Of a DNA stretch of 64,000 nt, positions 24,753-34,219 are shown piece after piece (within the stretch, counting starts at the first letter, position 1; every line of letters starts with the position of its first letter). Source of the stretch: Lysobacterales bacterium 63-13 (lineage in GTDB: Bacteria > Pseudomonadota > Gammaproteobacteria > Xanthomonadales > Rhodanobacteraceae); assembly GCA_001899855.1 (NCBI GenBank), contig MKWR01000031.1, positions 62,001 through 126,000 on the forward strand, written 5' to 3'. The notes under the pieces are model-generated. The model did not search any database, had not been told where the DNA came from, and saw only the letters and a program-made list of their open reading frames with translations. Made by a program: the position numbers and the translations under genes.

Positions 24753-25093
24753 TGCGCCGCAGCCGACTTGCCATCCTCGCCCTGTTGCTGGTGCTGCTGG
24801 CAGCTTGCGGCATCGAGGTGCCGCCGGCGAAAGCGGACTATGTCGGGCGTTGGGAAGCGGATGGCATGAGCCTGCTCATCCTGCGCGACGGCAGCGTTTC
24901 CTACCAGCGCTTGCGCAAGGGTGCCTCGATCAGGATCAATGGCCCGTTGCAGGCATTCCACGGTGATGATTTCGAGGTCGGGATCGGCCCGATGAAGACC
25001 GTGTTCCGGGTTTCCTCGCCACCGCGCGAGATCGACGGCAGCTGGCGCATGACCGTCGATGGCGTCGAATTGACCCGCACGCCGCGACGCTGA
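24749..25093 (+). CDS. Small lipoprotein
   Basis: A 114-residue lipoprotein. The signal peptide ends in LLAAC, a good lipobox with cysteine at 20. The mature part is a short beta-rich domain (YVGRWEADGMSLLILRDG) resembling small lipocalin-like envelope proteins. It overlaps the GGDEF-EAL stop by four bases and is thus the third gene of that operon. Its function is unknown. It might be an envelope partner of the cyclic di-GMP module. Confidence 0.85.
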   Translation: MMRRSRLAILALLLVLLAACGIEVPPAKADYVGRWEADGMSLLILRDGSVSYQRLRKGASIRINGPLQAFHGDDFEVGIGPMKTVFRVSSPPREIDGSWRMTVDGVELTRTPRR

Positions 25094-25291
25094 AGCAGGC
25101 CGGCATCTCGCAATGATGAGGTTTGCGCGGCTGCAGTTGTCCGATCGCTCGTGCGCGTCCGTGCTGATTCGCAAACAATCGTAACTGTGACAGAATGCCA
25201 CATTCGGGTCGCGCGGCATCACTGACCCACTGCCGGCCTTCCACAGCAATCGGGTTGACCGGATAACGCGGGATCAGCAGGGGATCAGCAG

Positions 25292-28200
25292 ATGAATTCG
25301 AAGTCGAAGGGCCTCTTGGCGCTTTTGTTGGCTGCCTTTTGCCTGTTTGGCATGGCACCCGGGGCATTTGCGCAGTCGACTTACGATTATTCGGTGTACG
25401 TGGATGCCGATGCCAATCCCGGCAGCGGTTGCACTGTCGGCCTCGTCAACGGTGCCGATGTCCGCCTGCGGGTCACCGCCAGTGGTGGCCTGACCCCGCA
25501 AGTGGTGCAGGTCACCCGCGCCCGCTGCGCGGGCGGCGCATTCGGCAGTGAAACCGTGATTGCCGGCAGCTCGGCCGTCGGTGCCGACAACGGCGTGGCC
25601 GGCTCGGATGTCATTGAATTGTCCGATGCCTTGAGCCAGTTGTCGCAGCCGGGTGCGCCATCCCTGGTGTTTTCCATCGTGGCGACGAGCGCGACTGGCG
25701 AGGATGTCCTGGTCAGCAGTGACGGCACGATTGGCGGGCCGCCCATTGGCTTCGGCCTGGCGGCGATGGCCATTCCCATGCTTGGTATTCCCGCGCTGAT
25801 CCTGCTGGCACTGCTGGTTGCCCTGGTGGGTGCCCGCATTGCCCGCCGGCGTGGCTTGCTGCGCGTGGCGGCCATGATTTTCCTCTGCAGCGGCATTGCC
25901 TTGGCAGCCAATTTCGTCGTTGACGGCCAGGTAGGCGACTGGAGCGGCGTTGCGCCGCTGGCCACGGATCCGGCGGGTGATTCGAGCAGCGGCGAAAGCG
26001 CCATCGACCTGCGCGCGTTTTTCGCCGCGATCGAGAACGACCGCGTGTTCATGCGCATCGACGTGACCAATCTGCAGAACAACGCGCCGATCGCGCTTGC
26101 CGGCAGTGCCAGCACGCTCGAAGACCAGGCGGTCACGCTGACCCTGACGGGCACCGACAACGAAAACGACACGCTGGGTTTCGCCATCGTCACGGCACCA
26201 ACCCAGGGCAGTCTCGGCGCGATCACGCCGACCGGCCCGCAATCGGCCACCGTGCTGTACACGCCGAATGCCGATGCCAATGGCAGCGACAGCTTCACCT
26301 TCACCGTCAATGACGGCCAGGTCACTTCGGCGGCGGCAAACGTTGCCTTGACCATCACCCCGGTCAACGACGTGCCTTCCTTCAATGCCGGCGCGAATCA
26401 GGTCATCAACGAAGATGCGCCCGCGCAATCGGTGACTGCCTGGGCCAGCGCCATCCTTGCCGGCCCGGCCAATGAAGCGGGACAGGCACTCGATTTCATC
26501 GTCAGCAACGACAACAACGCGCTGTTCAGCGCGGCACCGGCGATTTCCGCGACTGGCGTGCTGACCTACACCGCCGCCGCCAATGCCAATGGCGTGGCGA
26601 ACGTGACGGTCAGCCTGCATGACAACGGCGGCACGGCCAATGGCGGCATCGATACCTCGGCCGCGCAGACCTTCACCATCACCGTCAACAGTGTCAACGA
26701 TGCGCCGAGCTTCACCAAGGGGCCGGACCAGACCGTGCTCGAAGGCGCGGCGGCACAGAATGTCGATCCCTGGGCGACGGCAATCTCGGCCGGCCCGGCC
26801 GACGAATCCGCACAGGTGTTGAGCTTTGCGGTGAGCAACGACAACAACGCCTTGTTCAGCGTGCAACCGGCCGTGTCGCCGAGCGGTGCGCTGACCTACA
26901 CGATCGCCGCCGGTGCCAATGGCAGCGCCCTGGTCACGCTCAGCCTCGGCGACGATGGCGGCACCGCCAACGGCGGCATCGACACCTCGGCTGCACAGAC
27001 CTTCACCATCACCGTCACCGGCATCAACGACGCGCCGAGCTTCAGCGCCGGGCCGAACCAGAGCGTGCTTGAAGACTCCGGAGCGCAGACGATCAATCCG
27101 TGGGCGACGGCGATTTCGGCGGGGCCGCCCAACGAATCCGGTCAGCTGCTCGATTTCATCGTCAGCAACGACAACAACGCCTTGTTCAGCGTGCAACCGG
27201 CCGTGTCGCCGAGCGGAGCGCTGACCTATACGCCCGCCGCGAACGCCAACGGTTCGGCCACGGTGACGCTGAGCCTGCACGATGACGGCGGCACCGCGAA
27301 TGGTGGTGTCGACACCTCGCCGCCGCAGACTTTCACGATCACGGTGACGGCCGTCAATGATGCGCCGAGTTTCCTCAAGGGCGCGGATCAGACGGTGCTC
27401 GAGGATGCGCCGGCGCAGGCCATTGCCGGCTGGGCCACGGCGATTTCCGCAGGGCCGGCCGACGAGTCAGCGCAAACGCTCGCCTTTGCCGTCACCGCCA
27501 ACAGCAACCCGACCTTGTTCAGCGTTGCGCCAAGCGTCTCGGCAACCGGCACCCTGAGCTATACGCCTGCGGCGAATGCGAACGGCAGCGCGACCATCAC
27601 CCTCAGCCTGGCGGACAACGGCGGTACCGCGAACGGTGGCCTTGATACGAGTGCCGCGCAAACCTTCGTCATCAATGTCACTTCGGTCAACGATGCCCCG
27701 GCCTTTACCAAGGGCGCGGACCAAACGGTGGCCGAAGATGCCGGTGCGCAGACAGTCAATCCCTGGGCAACCGCGATCTCCGCAGGCCCGCCTGACGAGT
27801 CGACGCAGACCCTGACATTCAACGTCAGCGGCAACACCAACGCTGCATTGTTCAGTGTCGCCCCGGCCATCTCGGCCACGGGCGTCCTCACCTACACCCC
27901 GGCAGCCGATGCCAGCGGCACGGCAACCATCAGCCTGGCGCTGGCCGACAACGGCGGCACCGCGAACGGCGGCATCGACACCTCGCCGACGCAGACTTTC
28001 GTCATCACCGTCACCGCAGTCAACGACCTGCCGGTGCTCGATCTCAACGGCCCGGCTGCGGGCAACGATTTCGCCGCGACCTACACCGAAGCCAATCCGG
28101 CCGTGGCCATTGTCGATCCGGCAGCACTCAGCCTCACCGATGTCGACTCCACCAATCTGGCCAGCGCGACGGTCAGCATCAGCAACCTGCTCGATGGCGC

Positions 28201-31200
28201 ACTCGAAAGCCTCGCGGCAAGCACTGCCGGCACATCGATCGTGGCGGCCTACAACAGCGGCACCGGCGTCCTCGCGTTGAGCGGCAGCGACAGCACTGCC
28301 AACTATCAGGCGGTATTGCGCACGGTCACTTACCTGAATACCTCGACCGCGCCAAACGAGACTGCGCGCGTGGTCAGTTTCGTCGCCAACGACGGTACCG
28401 GCAACAGCAATGTCGCCTTCTCGACGGTGAGCGTGGTCGGCGTCAACACCGTGCCGAGCTTCACCGCCGGTGCCGCCGTCAGCATCAACGAGGATGCCGG
28501 CGCACAGGCCATCGCCAACTGGGCAACATCCATTAACGACAACGACGGCGGCTTGCAGACGCTCAATTTCACCGTCACGCAAACCGGCGGCAGCCTCGCT
28601 TTCAGCGTGCCTCCGGCGATTTCGGCGACGGGCAACCTGAGCTTCACCGCTGCTGCGGACGCCTCCGGCACGGCCAGCTTCGATGTCGTGCTCGTCGACA
28701 GCGGCAGCAACAACAACACCAGCGCCGCACAGACCCTGACGATCACGGTCAATGCCGTCAACGATGCGCCCAGCTTCGTCAAGGGTGGCGACCAGACGGT
28801 GCTCGAAGATGCCGGCGCGCAAAGCGTGCCGGGTTGGGCCAGCGCCATTTCGCCGGGACCGTCCGACGAGTCGGGACAGAGTGTCAGCTTCGCCATCACC
28901 GGCAATACCAATGCCGCCCTGTTCAGTGCTGCCCCAGCCATTGCTGCAAACGGCACCCTGACCTACACCGCGCTCGCCAATGCCTTCGGCACGGCGACGA
29001 TTTCAGTCACCTTGTCCGACAACGGCGGCACCGCGAATGGCGGCAGTGACACCTCGGCCGTGCAGACCTTCGTGATCAACGTGACGCCGGTCAACGACGT
29101 CCCGGGCTTCAGCGTCGGCGCCAACCAGGCCGTGTTCGACGACGCCGGTGCGGTCACCGTCAATCCCTGGGCAACCGGCATCTTCACCGGTCCGCCCAAT
29201 GAATCCGGACAGGGCATCAGCTTCGTCATCGACAGCAATTCGGCGGCGAGCGCGTTTGCCGCCGGTCCGAGCATCTCCGCCACCGGCGTGCTCAGCTTCA
29301 CGCCGGCCACGGTGCCGTCCGGCACGCCGACCCTGGCAACCATCAGCCTGCATGTGCAGGACGATGGCGGCACGGCCAATGGCGGCCAGAATGCATCGCT
29401 CCCGCAGTCGTTCACGATCGAGATCACCCACGCCAATGCGCCGCCGGTGTTGACCAACCCGACCATCGCCTACGCCACGGCGGGCAACACGCAGTTGCAG
29501 GTTGCCGGGGCCACCATCCCGGGCCTGGTCGCGATCAGTGATGCGCAGAGTGCGCTGGCCAAGTCCCTGCCCACCGATCCGGACGGACCAGTCGCACCCA
29601 GCGTCATCGCGGCATCGGGCAGCAGCGTCAACGGCGGCGACTACTCCATTAGTGCCACGGGCGCATTTACCTATGTGCCTGCGGCCGGGTTCAGCGGCAC
29701 CGATACGTTCAGTTTCACCGTCACCGACGGCAATACGCCGACGCCGGGAACCGCGGTCGGCACGGTCAACATCACGGTCGGGCCCACGGTCTGGTACATC
29801 AACAACCTGACCGACGCAAACAATCCCGCAGCCGGCAGCGATGGCCGCTCGAACAATGCCTTTGAAACCCTGGCTGCCGCCGAGGCTGCTTCGGGCAACG
29901 GCCATATCCTGTTTGTGTTCAATGGCATCAGTGCCGGCACGCCACTCACTGGCGGCATAGCGCTCAAGGATGGCCAGCGCCTGTGGGGCGAAGCGTACGG
30001 TCTGACGGTGGCCCCCTTCGGTACCCTGGTTGCCGCCGGCACCGCACCGCGCATCAATGCCGGTGCAGCCGACGCGGTCTCGGTTCCGGCCACGGCCGGC
30101 AACCGGTTCGGCGTGGAGATCCGTGGCCTCGATCTGCAGGGCAGAAATGCCGTCGATGTAACCTCCAGCGGTGCCAACACGGTCGGCGTGACGATTGCCG
30201 GCAACAACGTGCGTGGCTCGACGGCCGAAGGCTTCGATGTGAATTTCGGTTCGAGCGCAGCCCAGCAGATCGCCATCCAGAACAACACGATCACCGCAGA
30301 CACCACCGGCATCGATGTCACCCGCACGCTGGGAACCGCGACCATCACGGCGTTCGACGGCAACACCATCAGCGGCGCCACCGGCGGCACCGGCATCAAC
30401 ATCGACGGTGTCACCTTCGACGCCACGCCGGGCAATCCGATCACTGCGGTTGCCGGCGGCAACACGGTCATCGGTGCAACCGGCAACGGCGTCGCGCTGA
30501 ATGGCATGGTGCTCACCAATGTGACCGGCGAACTGGCCTTCACCGACCTCGACATCGTCAACGACAACGGCAGGGGACTCGCAGTCAGCTCGAGCGGTGC
30601 GCTCAATGCCGCTGCCGGTACGGGATTCCGTATTGCCGTGAATGCCGGTAGCGGTTCGATTGCCTCCACTGGCGGACCCGCGCTCGACATCAGCAGTGCG
30701 TCGATCAACCTGCCCCTGGGCGATGTGCGCAGCAGCAACTCGACAAGCACCGGCATCTCCCTGATGAATGCGTTCGGTGGAGCGGGATCGACTGCCTTCC
30801 TCGCCACGAGCGGACAAATCACTGATCCGGGTGTGCCGTCGGGCACCTCGTTCCTCGTCGATGGCGGCAACGGCAACATCAGCTTCCCCGGCGCGATCAC
30901 CTCCAACAGCGGCAACGCCGTCAATGTCGCCAATCGCAGCAGCGACACGGTGACCCTCTCCGGCGCGATCACGGCAAGCAACAGAGGCATCCTGCTGACC
31001 AGCAATACGGGTGCGACGATCAATTTCAGTGGTGCCCTGAGTCTCAACACCGGTGCCAACCCGGCTTTCACAGCCACCGGCGGCGGCACCATCAGTGCCA
31101 GCGATGCGGCCAATGCCGCAAGTACCACCACGGCCACCGCGATCAACGTCGCCAATACCACGATCGGCGCGGGCGGACTGAATTTCCGCAGCGTCAGTGC

Positions 31201-32602
31201 AGGCACCGCGGCCAGCGGACCCGTCAACGGCATCGTGCTCAACACTACCGGTGCCCTCGGCGGCCTCACCGTCACCGGCAGTGGTACGGCCGGGTCGGGC
31301 GGCACCATCCAGCGCACGAGCGGTGATGGCATCTCCCTGACCGCCACGCGCTCGCCTTCGTTCGCCTGGATGTCCATCCAGAACACGGCGGGTCATGGCA
31401 TCGGCGGCACCACGGTGACCGACTTCAGCTTGACCAACAGCGCGATCAACATCTCTGGCACCGCATTGGGCGCAGAGAACGCCAACATCGCCTTCAACAC
31501 GACCGCAGCGGGCACCGAGAACAACCTGAGCGGTGTCGTCACCATCACCAACAACACGCTGAGCAACGCCTATTACCATGGCGTCGACATCTTCAATTTC
31601 AGCGGCACGATCAGCAACGCGACGATTTCCAGCAACACGATCACCAGCTCCACCACGGCCGCGAACTCGCTGGGCAGTGGCATTCGTCTGGTCGCGTTTG
31701 GCTCTGCGGGAACCGTCGCCAACGTGACCCGGGCAACGATCGCCAACAACGTCGTGCTCAATTTCCCGAGCGCCGGCGGCATCCAGGCACAGGGCGGCAA
31801 TGCCAGCTTCGGCGGCCCACTCGGCACCTTCGGCATCGCCGGCAGTGCCACCGATGTCATCGCCATCACCGGCAATCGGGTGTCCGGCGCCAGCCCGGCA
31901 ACGCGCATGAATACCAACGCCATCCTTGCCGTCGTCAACGGTCGCGGCCAGGGCAATTTCGACATCTCCGGCAACGGCACGGTTGCCAATCCGCTCGGCA
32001 ATACGGTTGGCACGGTGATCGCCGTGTCCTCGCTGGGCAATGCGAATGTCACCTCGACCGTCAACAACAACGTGATCGTCGCCAACAACACATTCGGCTC
32101 GAATGGCATAGGTGCCGGCACCGGCAGCACCTTCGGCAACAGCGACACGCCGAGTCTGGCGGTGACCATCAACAACAACTCGATCACCCAGACCGATGGC
32201 AATGGCATCCTCGTGGTCGCACGTGGCGCCACCGGCAGCGTGCGCTCGAAGATCCAGAACAACACGGTCGCGGCACCTCTCGGCGGTGTCCGCGAAGGCA
32301 TCCGCATCGATTCCGGCAATGGCAGTTCGAACAATGACAGCATGTGCCTGAACATCTCCGGCAACACGACCGCAGGCAACAACAATGCCGGCACGATTTC
32401 CTCCGGCATCGGCTTGCGCAAGCAGGGCACGGCGCCGGGAATCAACGCCTTCTCGATCCACGGCATGGCCGCCACGGCAAGTCCGGGCGTCGAGAATTAT
32501 GTGGGTTCGCAGAATCCGGCAAGCACTACCGGCAACTACGGAACCACCGGCACCGACCTGATCTCGGCAAGCAGCGGCTACTCCTCGTGCGTGTTGCCAT
32601 GA
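25292..32602 (+). CDS. Giant secreted adhesin: cadherin-like repeats and beta-helix
   Basis: A 2436-residue exported protein. The signal peptide ends near GAFAQ. Residues 28-150 are a small beta domain. Residues 155-190 are a hydrophobic helix plus RIARRR, like an IPTL-CTERM tail but internal, followed at once by a second signal-like segment (MIFLCSGIALA). Next comes a short DOMON-like region (VVDGQVGDWSG). Residues 270-1385 are cadherin/VCBS-type repeats of about 110 residues. From about 1500 to the end is a right-handed beta-helix rich in Asn turns (IQNNTITAD), probably binding a polysaccharide. It is likely a surface or matrix adhesin. Three collar-domain genes follow in the same direction. 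Confidence 0.9.
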   Translation: MNSKSKGLLALLLAAFCLFGMAPGAFAQSTYDYSVYVDADANPGSGCTVGLVNGADVRLRVTASGGLTPQVVQVTRARCAGGAFGSETVIAGSSAVGADNGVAGSDVIELSDALSQLSQPGAPSLVFSIVATSATGEDVLVSSDGTIGGPPIGFGLAAMAIPMLGIPALILLALLVALVGARIARRRGLLRVAAMIFLCSGIALAANFVVDGQVGDWSGVAPLATDPAGDSSSGESAIDLRAFFAAIENDRVFMRIDVTNLQNNAPIALAGSASTLEDQAVTLTLTGTDNENDTLGFAIVTAPTQGSLGAITPTGPQSATVLYTPNADANGSDSFTFTVNDGQVTSAAANVALTITPVNDVPSFNAGANQVINEDAPAQSVTAWASAILAGPANEAGQALDFIVSNDNNALFSAAPAISATGVLTYTAAANANGVANVTVSLHDNGGTANGGIDTSAAQTFTITVNSVNDAPSFTKGPDQTVLEGAAAQNVDPWATAISAGPADESAQVLSFAVSNDNNALFSVQPAVSPSGALTYTIAAGANGSALVTLSLGDDGGTANGGIDTSAAQTFTITVTGINDAPSFSAGPNQSVLEDSGAQTINPWATAISAGPPNESGQLLDFIVSNDNNALFSVQPAVSPSGALTYTPAANANGSATVTLSLHDDGGTANGGVDTSPPQTFTITVTAVNDAPSFLKGADQTVLEDAPAQAIAGWATAISAGPADESAQTLAFAVTANSNPTLFSVAPSVSATGTLSYTPAANANGSATITLSLADNGGTANGGLDTSAAQTFVINVTSVNDAPAFTKGADQTVAEDAGAQTVNPWATAISAGPPDESTQTLTFNVSGNTNAALFSVAPAISATGVLTYTPAADASGTATISLALADNGGTANGGIDTSPTQTFVITVTAVNDLPVLDLNGPAAGNDFAATYTEANPAVAIVDPAALSLTDVDSTNLASATVSISNLLDGALESLAASTAGTSIVAAYNSGTGVLALSGSDSTANYQAVLRTVTYLNTSTAPNETARVVSFVANDGTGNSNVAFSTVSVVGVNTVPSFTAGAAVSINEDAGAQAIANWATSINDNDGGLQTLNFTVTQTGGSLAFSVPPAISATGNLSFTAAADASGTASFDVVLVDSGSNNNTSAAQTLTITVNAVNDAPSFVKGGDQTVLEDAGAQSVPGWASAISPGPSDESGQSVSFAITGNTNAALFSAAPAIAANGTLTYTALANAFGTATISVTLSDNGGTANGGSDTSAVQTFVINVTPVNDVPGFSVGANQAVFDDAGAVTVNPWATGIFTGPPNESGQGISFVIDSNSAASAFAAGPSISATGVLSFTPATVPSGTPTLATISLHVQDDGGTANGGQNASLPQSFTIEITHANAPPVLTNPTIAYATAGNTQLQVAGATIPGLVAISDAQSALAKSLPTDPDGPVAPSVIAASGSSVNGGDYSISATGAFTYVPAAGFSGTDTFSFTVTDGNTPTPGTAVGTVNITVGPTVWYINNLTDANNPAAGSDGRSNNAFETLAAAEAASGNGHILFVFNGISAGTPLTGGIALKDGQRLWGEAYGLTVAPFGTLVAAGTAPRINAGAADAVSVPATAGNRFGVEIRGLDLQGRNAVDVTSSGANTVGVTIAGNNVRGSTAEGFDVNFGSSAAQQIAIQNNTITADTTGIDVTRTLGTATITAFDGNTISGATGGTGINIDGVTFDATPGNPITAVAGGNTVIGATGNGVALNGMVLTNVTGELAFTDLDIVNDNGRGLAVSSSGALNAAAGTGFRIAVNAGSGSIASTGGPALDISSASINLPLGDVRSSNSTSTGISLMNAFGGAGSTAFLATSGQITDPGVPSGTSFLVDGGNGNISFPGAITSNSGNAVNVANRSSDTVTLSGAITASNRGILLTSNTGATINFSGALSLNTGANPAFTATGGGTISASDAANAASTTTATAINVANTTIGAGGLNFRSVSAGTAASGPVNGIVLNTTGALGGLTVTGSGTAGSGGTIQRTSGDGISLTATRSPSFAWMSIQNTAGHGIGGTTVTDFSLTNSAINISGTALGAENANIAFNTTAAGTENNLSGVVTITNNTLSNAYYHGVDIFNFSGTISNATISSNTITSSTTAANSLGSGIRLVAFGSAGTVANVTRATIANNVVLNFPSAGGIQAQGGNASFGGPLGTFGIAGSATDVIAITGNRVSGASPATRMNTNAILAVVNGRGQGNFDISGNGTVANPLGNTVGTVIAVSSLGNANVTSTVNNNVIVANNTFGSNGIGAGTGSTFGNSDTPSLAVTINNNSITQTDGNGILVVARGATGSVRSKIQNNTVAAPLGGVREGIRIDSGNGSSNNDSMCLNISGNTTAGNNNAGTISSGIGLRKQGTAPGINAFSIHGMAATASPGVENYVGSQNPASTTGNYGTTGTDLISASSGYSSCVLP
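26366..29435 (+). repeat. Tandem ~330-bp repeats inside the adhesin gene
   Basis: Units begin with codons for NDAPSF or a variant at 26366, 26696, 27026, 27356, 27689, 28022, 28445, 28760, 29093 and 29435. Spacing is 330-342 bases, except 423 and 315 around a divergent unit. Units 26696 and 27026 share identical stretches (for example at 26839-26886 and 27169-27216), a sign of recent duplication or gene conversion. Confidence 0.9.
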
Positions 32603-32647
32603 GTGCCAGCACGACCATGCGTATCAGCAAGCAGCAGGAGCACTGAA

Positions 32648-33157
32648 ATGGCAGAACCGTTTCTATCCGAAATCCGCCTGATGAGTTTTGTGTTCGCGCC
32701 GAAGAGCTGGGCGCTTTGCAACGGGCAGTTGTTGCCGATCAACCAAAACCAGGCACTGTTCTCCCTGCTCGGCACCACCTTTGGCGGTGATGGCCGGGTC
32801 AACTTCGCGCTGCCGGATCTGCGCGGGCGCACGCCGATCCACGTCGGCTCGTCGCACACCCTCGGCGAGCGCGGTGGCGAGCAGGCACACACGTTGTCGA
32901 TCGCGGAATTGCCGACGCACACGCATCAATGGATGGCGAGTTCGTCGCCGGCTGCGGTCAGCGACACGCCAGGCAACACCATGGTGCTGTCGAAATCCGC
33001 TGGCGACAGCGCCTGGGGCCCGGCCAGCAATCTCGTGGCGATGAACGCCGGTACGATCACCAACATCGGTGGCTCGCAGGCGCATCTGAACATGCAGCCG
33101 TACCTCACCCTGAGTTTCTGCATTGCCCTGCAGGGCATCTTCCCGAGCCCGACCTAG
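32648..33157 (+). CDS. Tail-collar domain protein 1
   Basis: A 169-residue protein of the phage tail collar/MdpB (microcystin-dependent protein) family. Signatures are NGQLLPINQNQALFSLLG, ALPDLRGRTPI and the C-terminal MQPYLTLSFCIALQG. It has no signal peptide. It is the first of three tandem paralogues, with AGGAG seven bases before its ATG and only 45 bases after the adhesin stop, so it is probably cotranscribed. In bacteria these proteins occur outside phages, often beside large adhesins. The role is unknown; trimeric fibre-tip binding is plausible. Confidence 0.9.
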   Translation: MAEPFLSEIRLMSFVFAPKSWALCNGQLLPINQNQALFSLLGTTFGGDGRVNFALPDLRGRTPIHVGSSHTLGERGGEQAHTLSIAELPTHTHQWMASSSPAAVSDTPGNTMVLSKSAGDSAWGPASNLVAMNAGTITNIGGSQAHLNMQPYLTLSFCIALQGIFPSPT

Positions 33158-33166
33158 GAGATTGCC

Positions 33167-33676
33167 GTGGCCCAACCTTATGTAGGCGAGATTCGCATGT
33201 TCGCCGGAAATTTCGCTCCCGCGGGATGGATGTTCTGCGAAGGTCAGTTGCTGCCAATCTCGGAGAACGAAACCCTGTTCCAGTTGATCGGCACGACCTA
33301 TGGCGGCGACGGCCAATCGACCTTCGCCTTGCCCGATCTGCGCGGGCGTTTGCCAATTCACCAGGGCAATGGCTTCATCCTCGCCGAGACCGGCGGTGCC
33401 GAGGAGATCACCCTGACTGTCGGCCAGATTCCCGCGCATACGCATCCGGCCGTGGGTTCGGCCAATACCGGCACGGGCACCGCTCCACAAAACAACGTCC
33501 TCAGCGCGCTGCCGGTGGCGACCAATTCGGCCTACGGCACCGACAATCCGCAAATCAACCTGAGTCCGTTGAGCATTGCGCCGACCGGCGGCAGCCAGCC
33601 GCACTCGAACTTGCAGCCGTATCTCTGCGTGGACTTCATCATTTCCCTGTTCGGCATTTTCCCGAGCCCCACCTAG
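33167..33676 (+). CDS. Tail-collar domain protein 2
   Basis: A 169-residue paralogue of its neighbours, with CEGQLLPISENETLFQLIG, FALPDLRGRLPIHQG and LQPYLCVDFIISLFG. It starts at GTG 33167, nine bases after the previous stop, preceded by TAGGAG. The conserved collar core is intact, while the middle (residues 85-130) differs from the other two copies, as expected if that part determines binding. It is part of the same operon. Confidence 0.9.
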   Translation: MAQPYVGEIRMFAGNFAPAGWMFCEGQLLPISENETLFQLIGTTYGGDGQSTFALPDLRGRLPIHQGNGFILAETGGAEEITLTVGQIPAHTHPAVGSANTGTGTAPQNNVLSALPVATNSAYGTDNPQINLSPLSIAPTGGSQPHSNLQPYLCVDFIISLFGIFPSPT

Positions 33677-33684
33677 GAACCGTC

Positions 33685-34203
33685 ATGGCCGATCCTTTCG
33701 TTGCGGAAATCCGCATCTTCCCGTTCAACTTCGCGCCTCGGGGTTGGGCTTGGTGTGATGGCCAGTTGTTGCCGCTGTCGCAGAACACCGCCTTGTTCTC
33801 CTTGCTGGGCACGACCTATGGCGGCAACGGCAAGTCCAACTTTGCCCTGCCCGACCTGCAAGGACGCGCACCGATGCATCCCGGGCAGGGGCCAGGACTG
33901 TCGCTGCATGATCTTGGCGAGTCAAACGGCACGGAGACCGTGACCTTGCTGGAAAGTGAAATTCCCTCGCACAGCCATGCGCTGCGCGCATCCCAGCAGG
34001 ATGCCACCGATCGAATCGTCGCCGGCCAATTGCCCGCCACCGGTATCGGCGTTGGCATGTTCGCGGCGGCACCCGGAAATGTCGGTCTGAATCCGGTCGC
34101 TGCCAGTCCAAGCGGCGGCGACCAGCCGCACAACAACATGATGCCGTACCTGACGTTCTACTTCTGCATCGCCCTGCAGGGCGTGTACCCGCCACGTACC
34201 TGA
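33685..34203 (+). CDS. Tail-collar domain protein 3
   Basis: A 172-residue third paralogue, with CDGQLLPLSQNTALFSLLG, FALPDLQGRAPMHPG and MMPYLTFYFCIALQG. The ATG at 33685 lies eight bases after the previous stop and is preceded by TAGGAA. The three copies are diverged rather than recent duplicates. There is no capsid, tail or integrase gene nearby, so this is not a prophage fragment. Confidence 0.9.
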   Translation: MADPFVAEIRIFPFNFAPRGWAWCDGQLLPLSQNTALFSLLGTTYGGNGKSNFALPDLQGRAPMHPGQGPGLSLHDLGESNGTETVTLLESEIPSHSHALRASQQDATDRIVAGQLPATGIGVGMFAAAPGNVGLNPVAASPSGGDQPHNNMMPYLTFYFCIALQGVYPPRT

Positions 34204-34219
34204 GTAAGGGGTGATTTCC

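Noticed and set aside
29003-32461. A 1152-codon open frame on the minus strand across the adhesin gene
   Set aside because: It is antisense to a gene with signal peptide, repeats and beta-helix pattern, and its product is a low-complexity Arg/Gly/Ala/Asp mix. High GC creates such frames.
25292-32602. CRISPR-like array
   Set aside because: The regular spacing reflects in-frame 110-residue protein repeats, not short palindromic repeats with unique spacers.
32648-34203. Prophage tail fragment
   Set aside because: Only collar-domain genes are present. No structural, lysis, integrase or attachment sequences are near, and these proteins are common outside phages.
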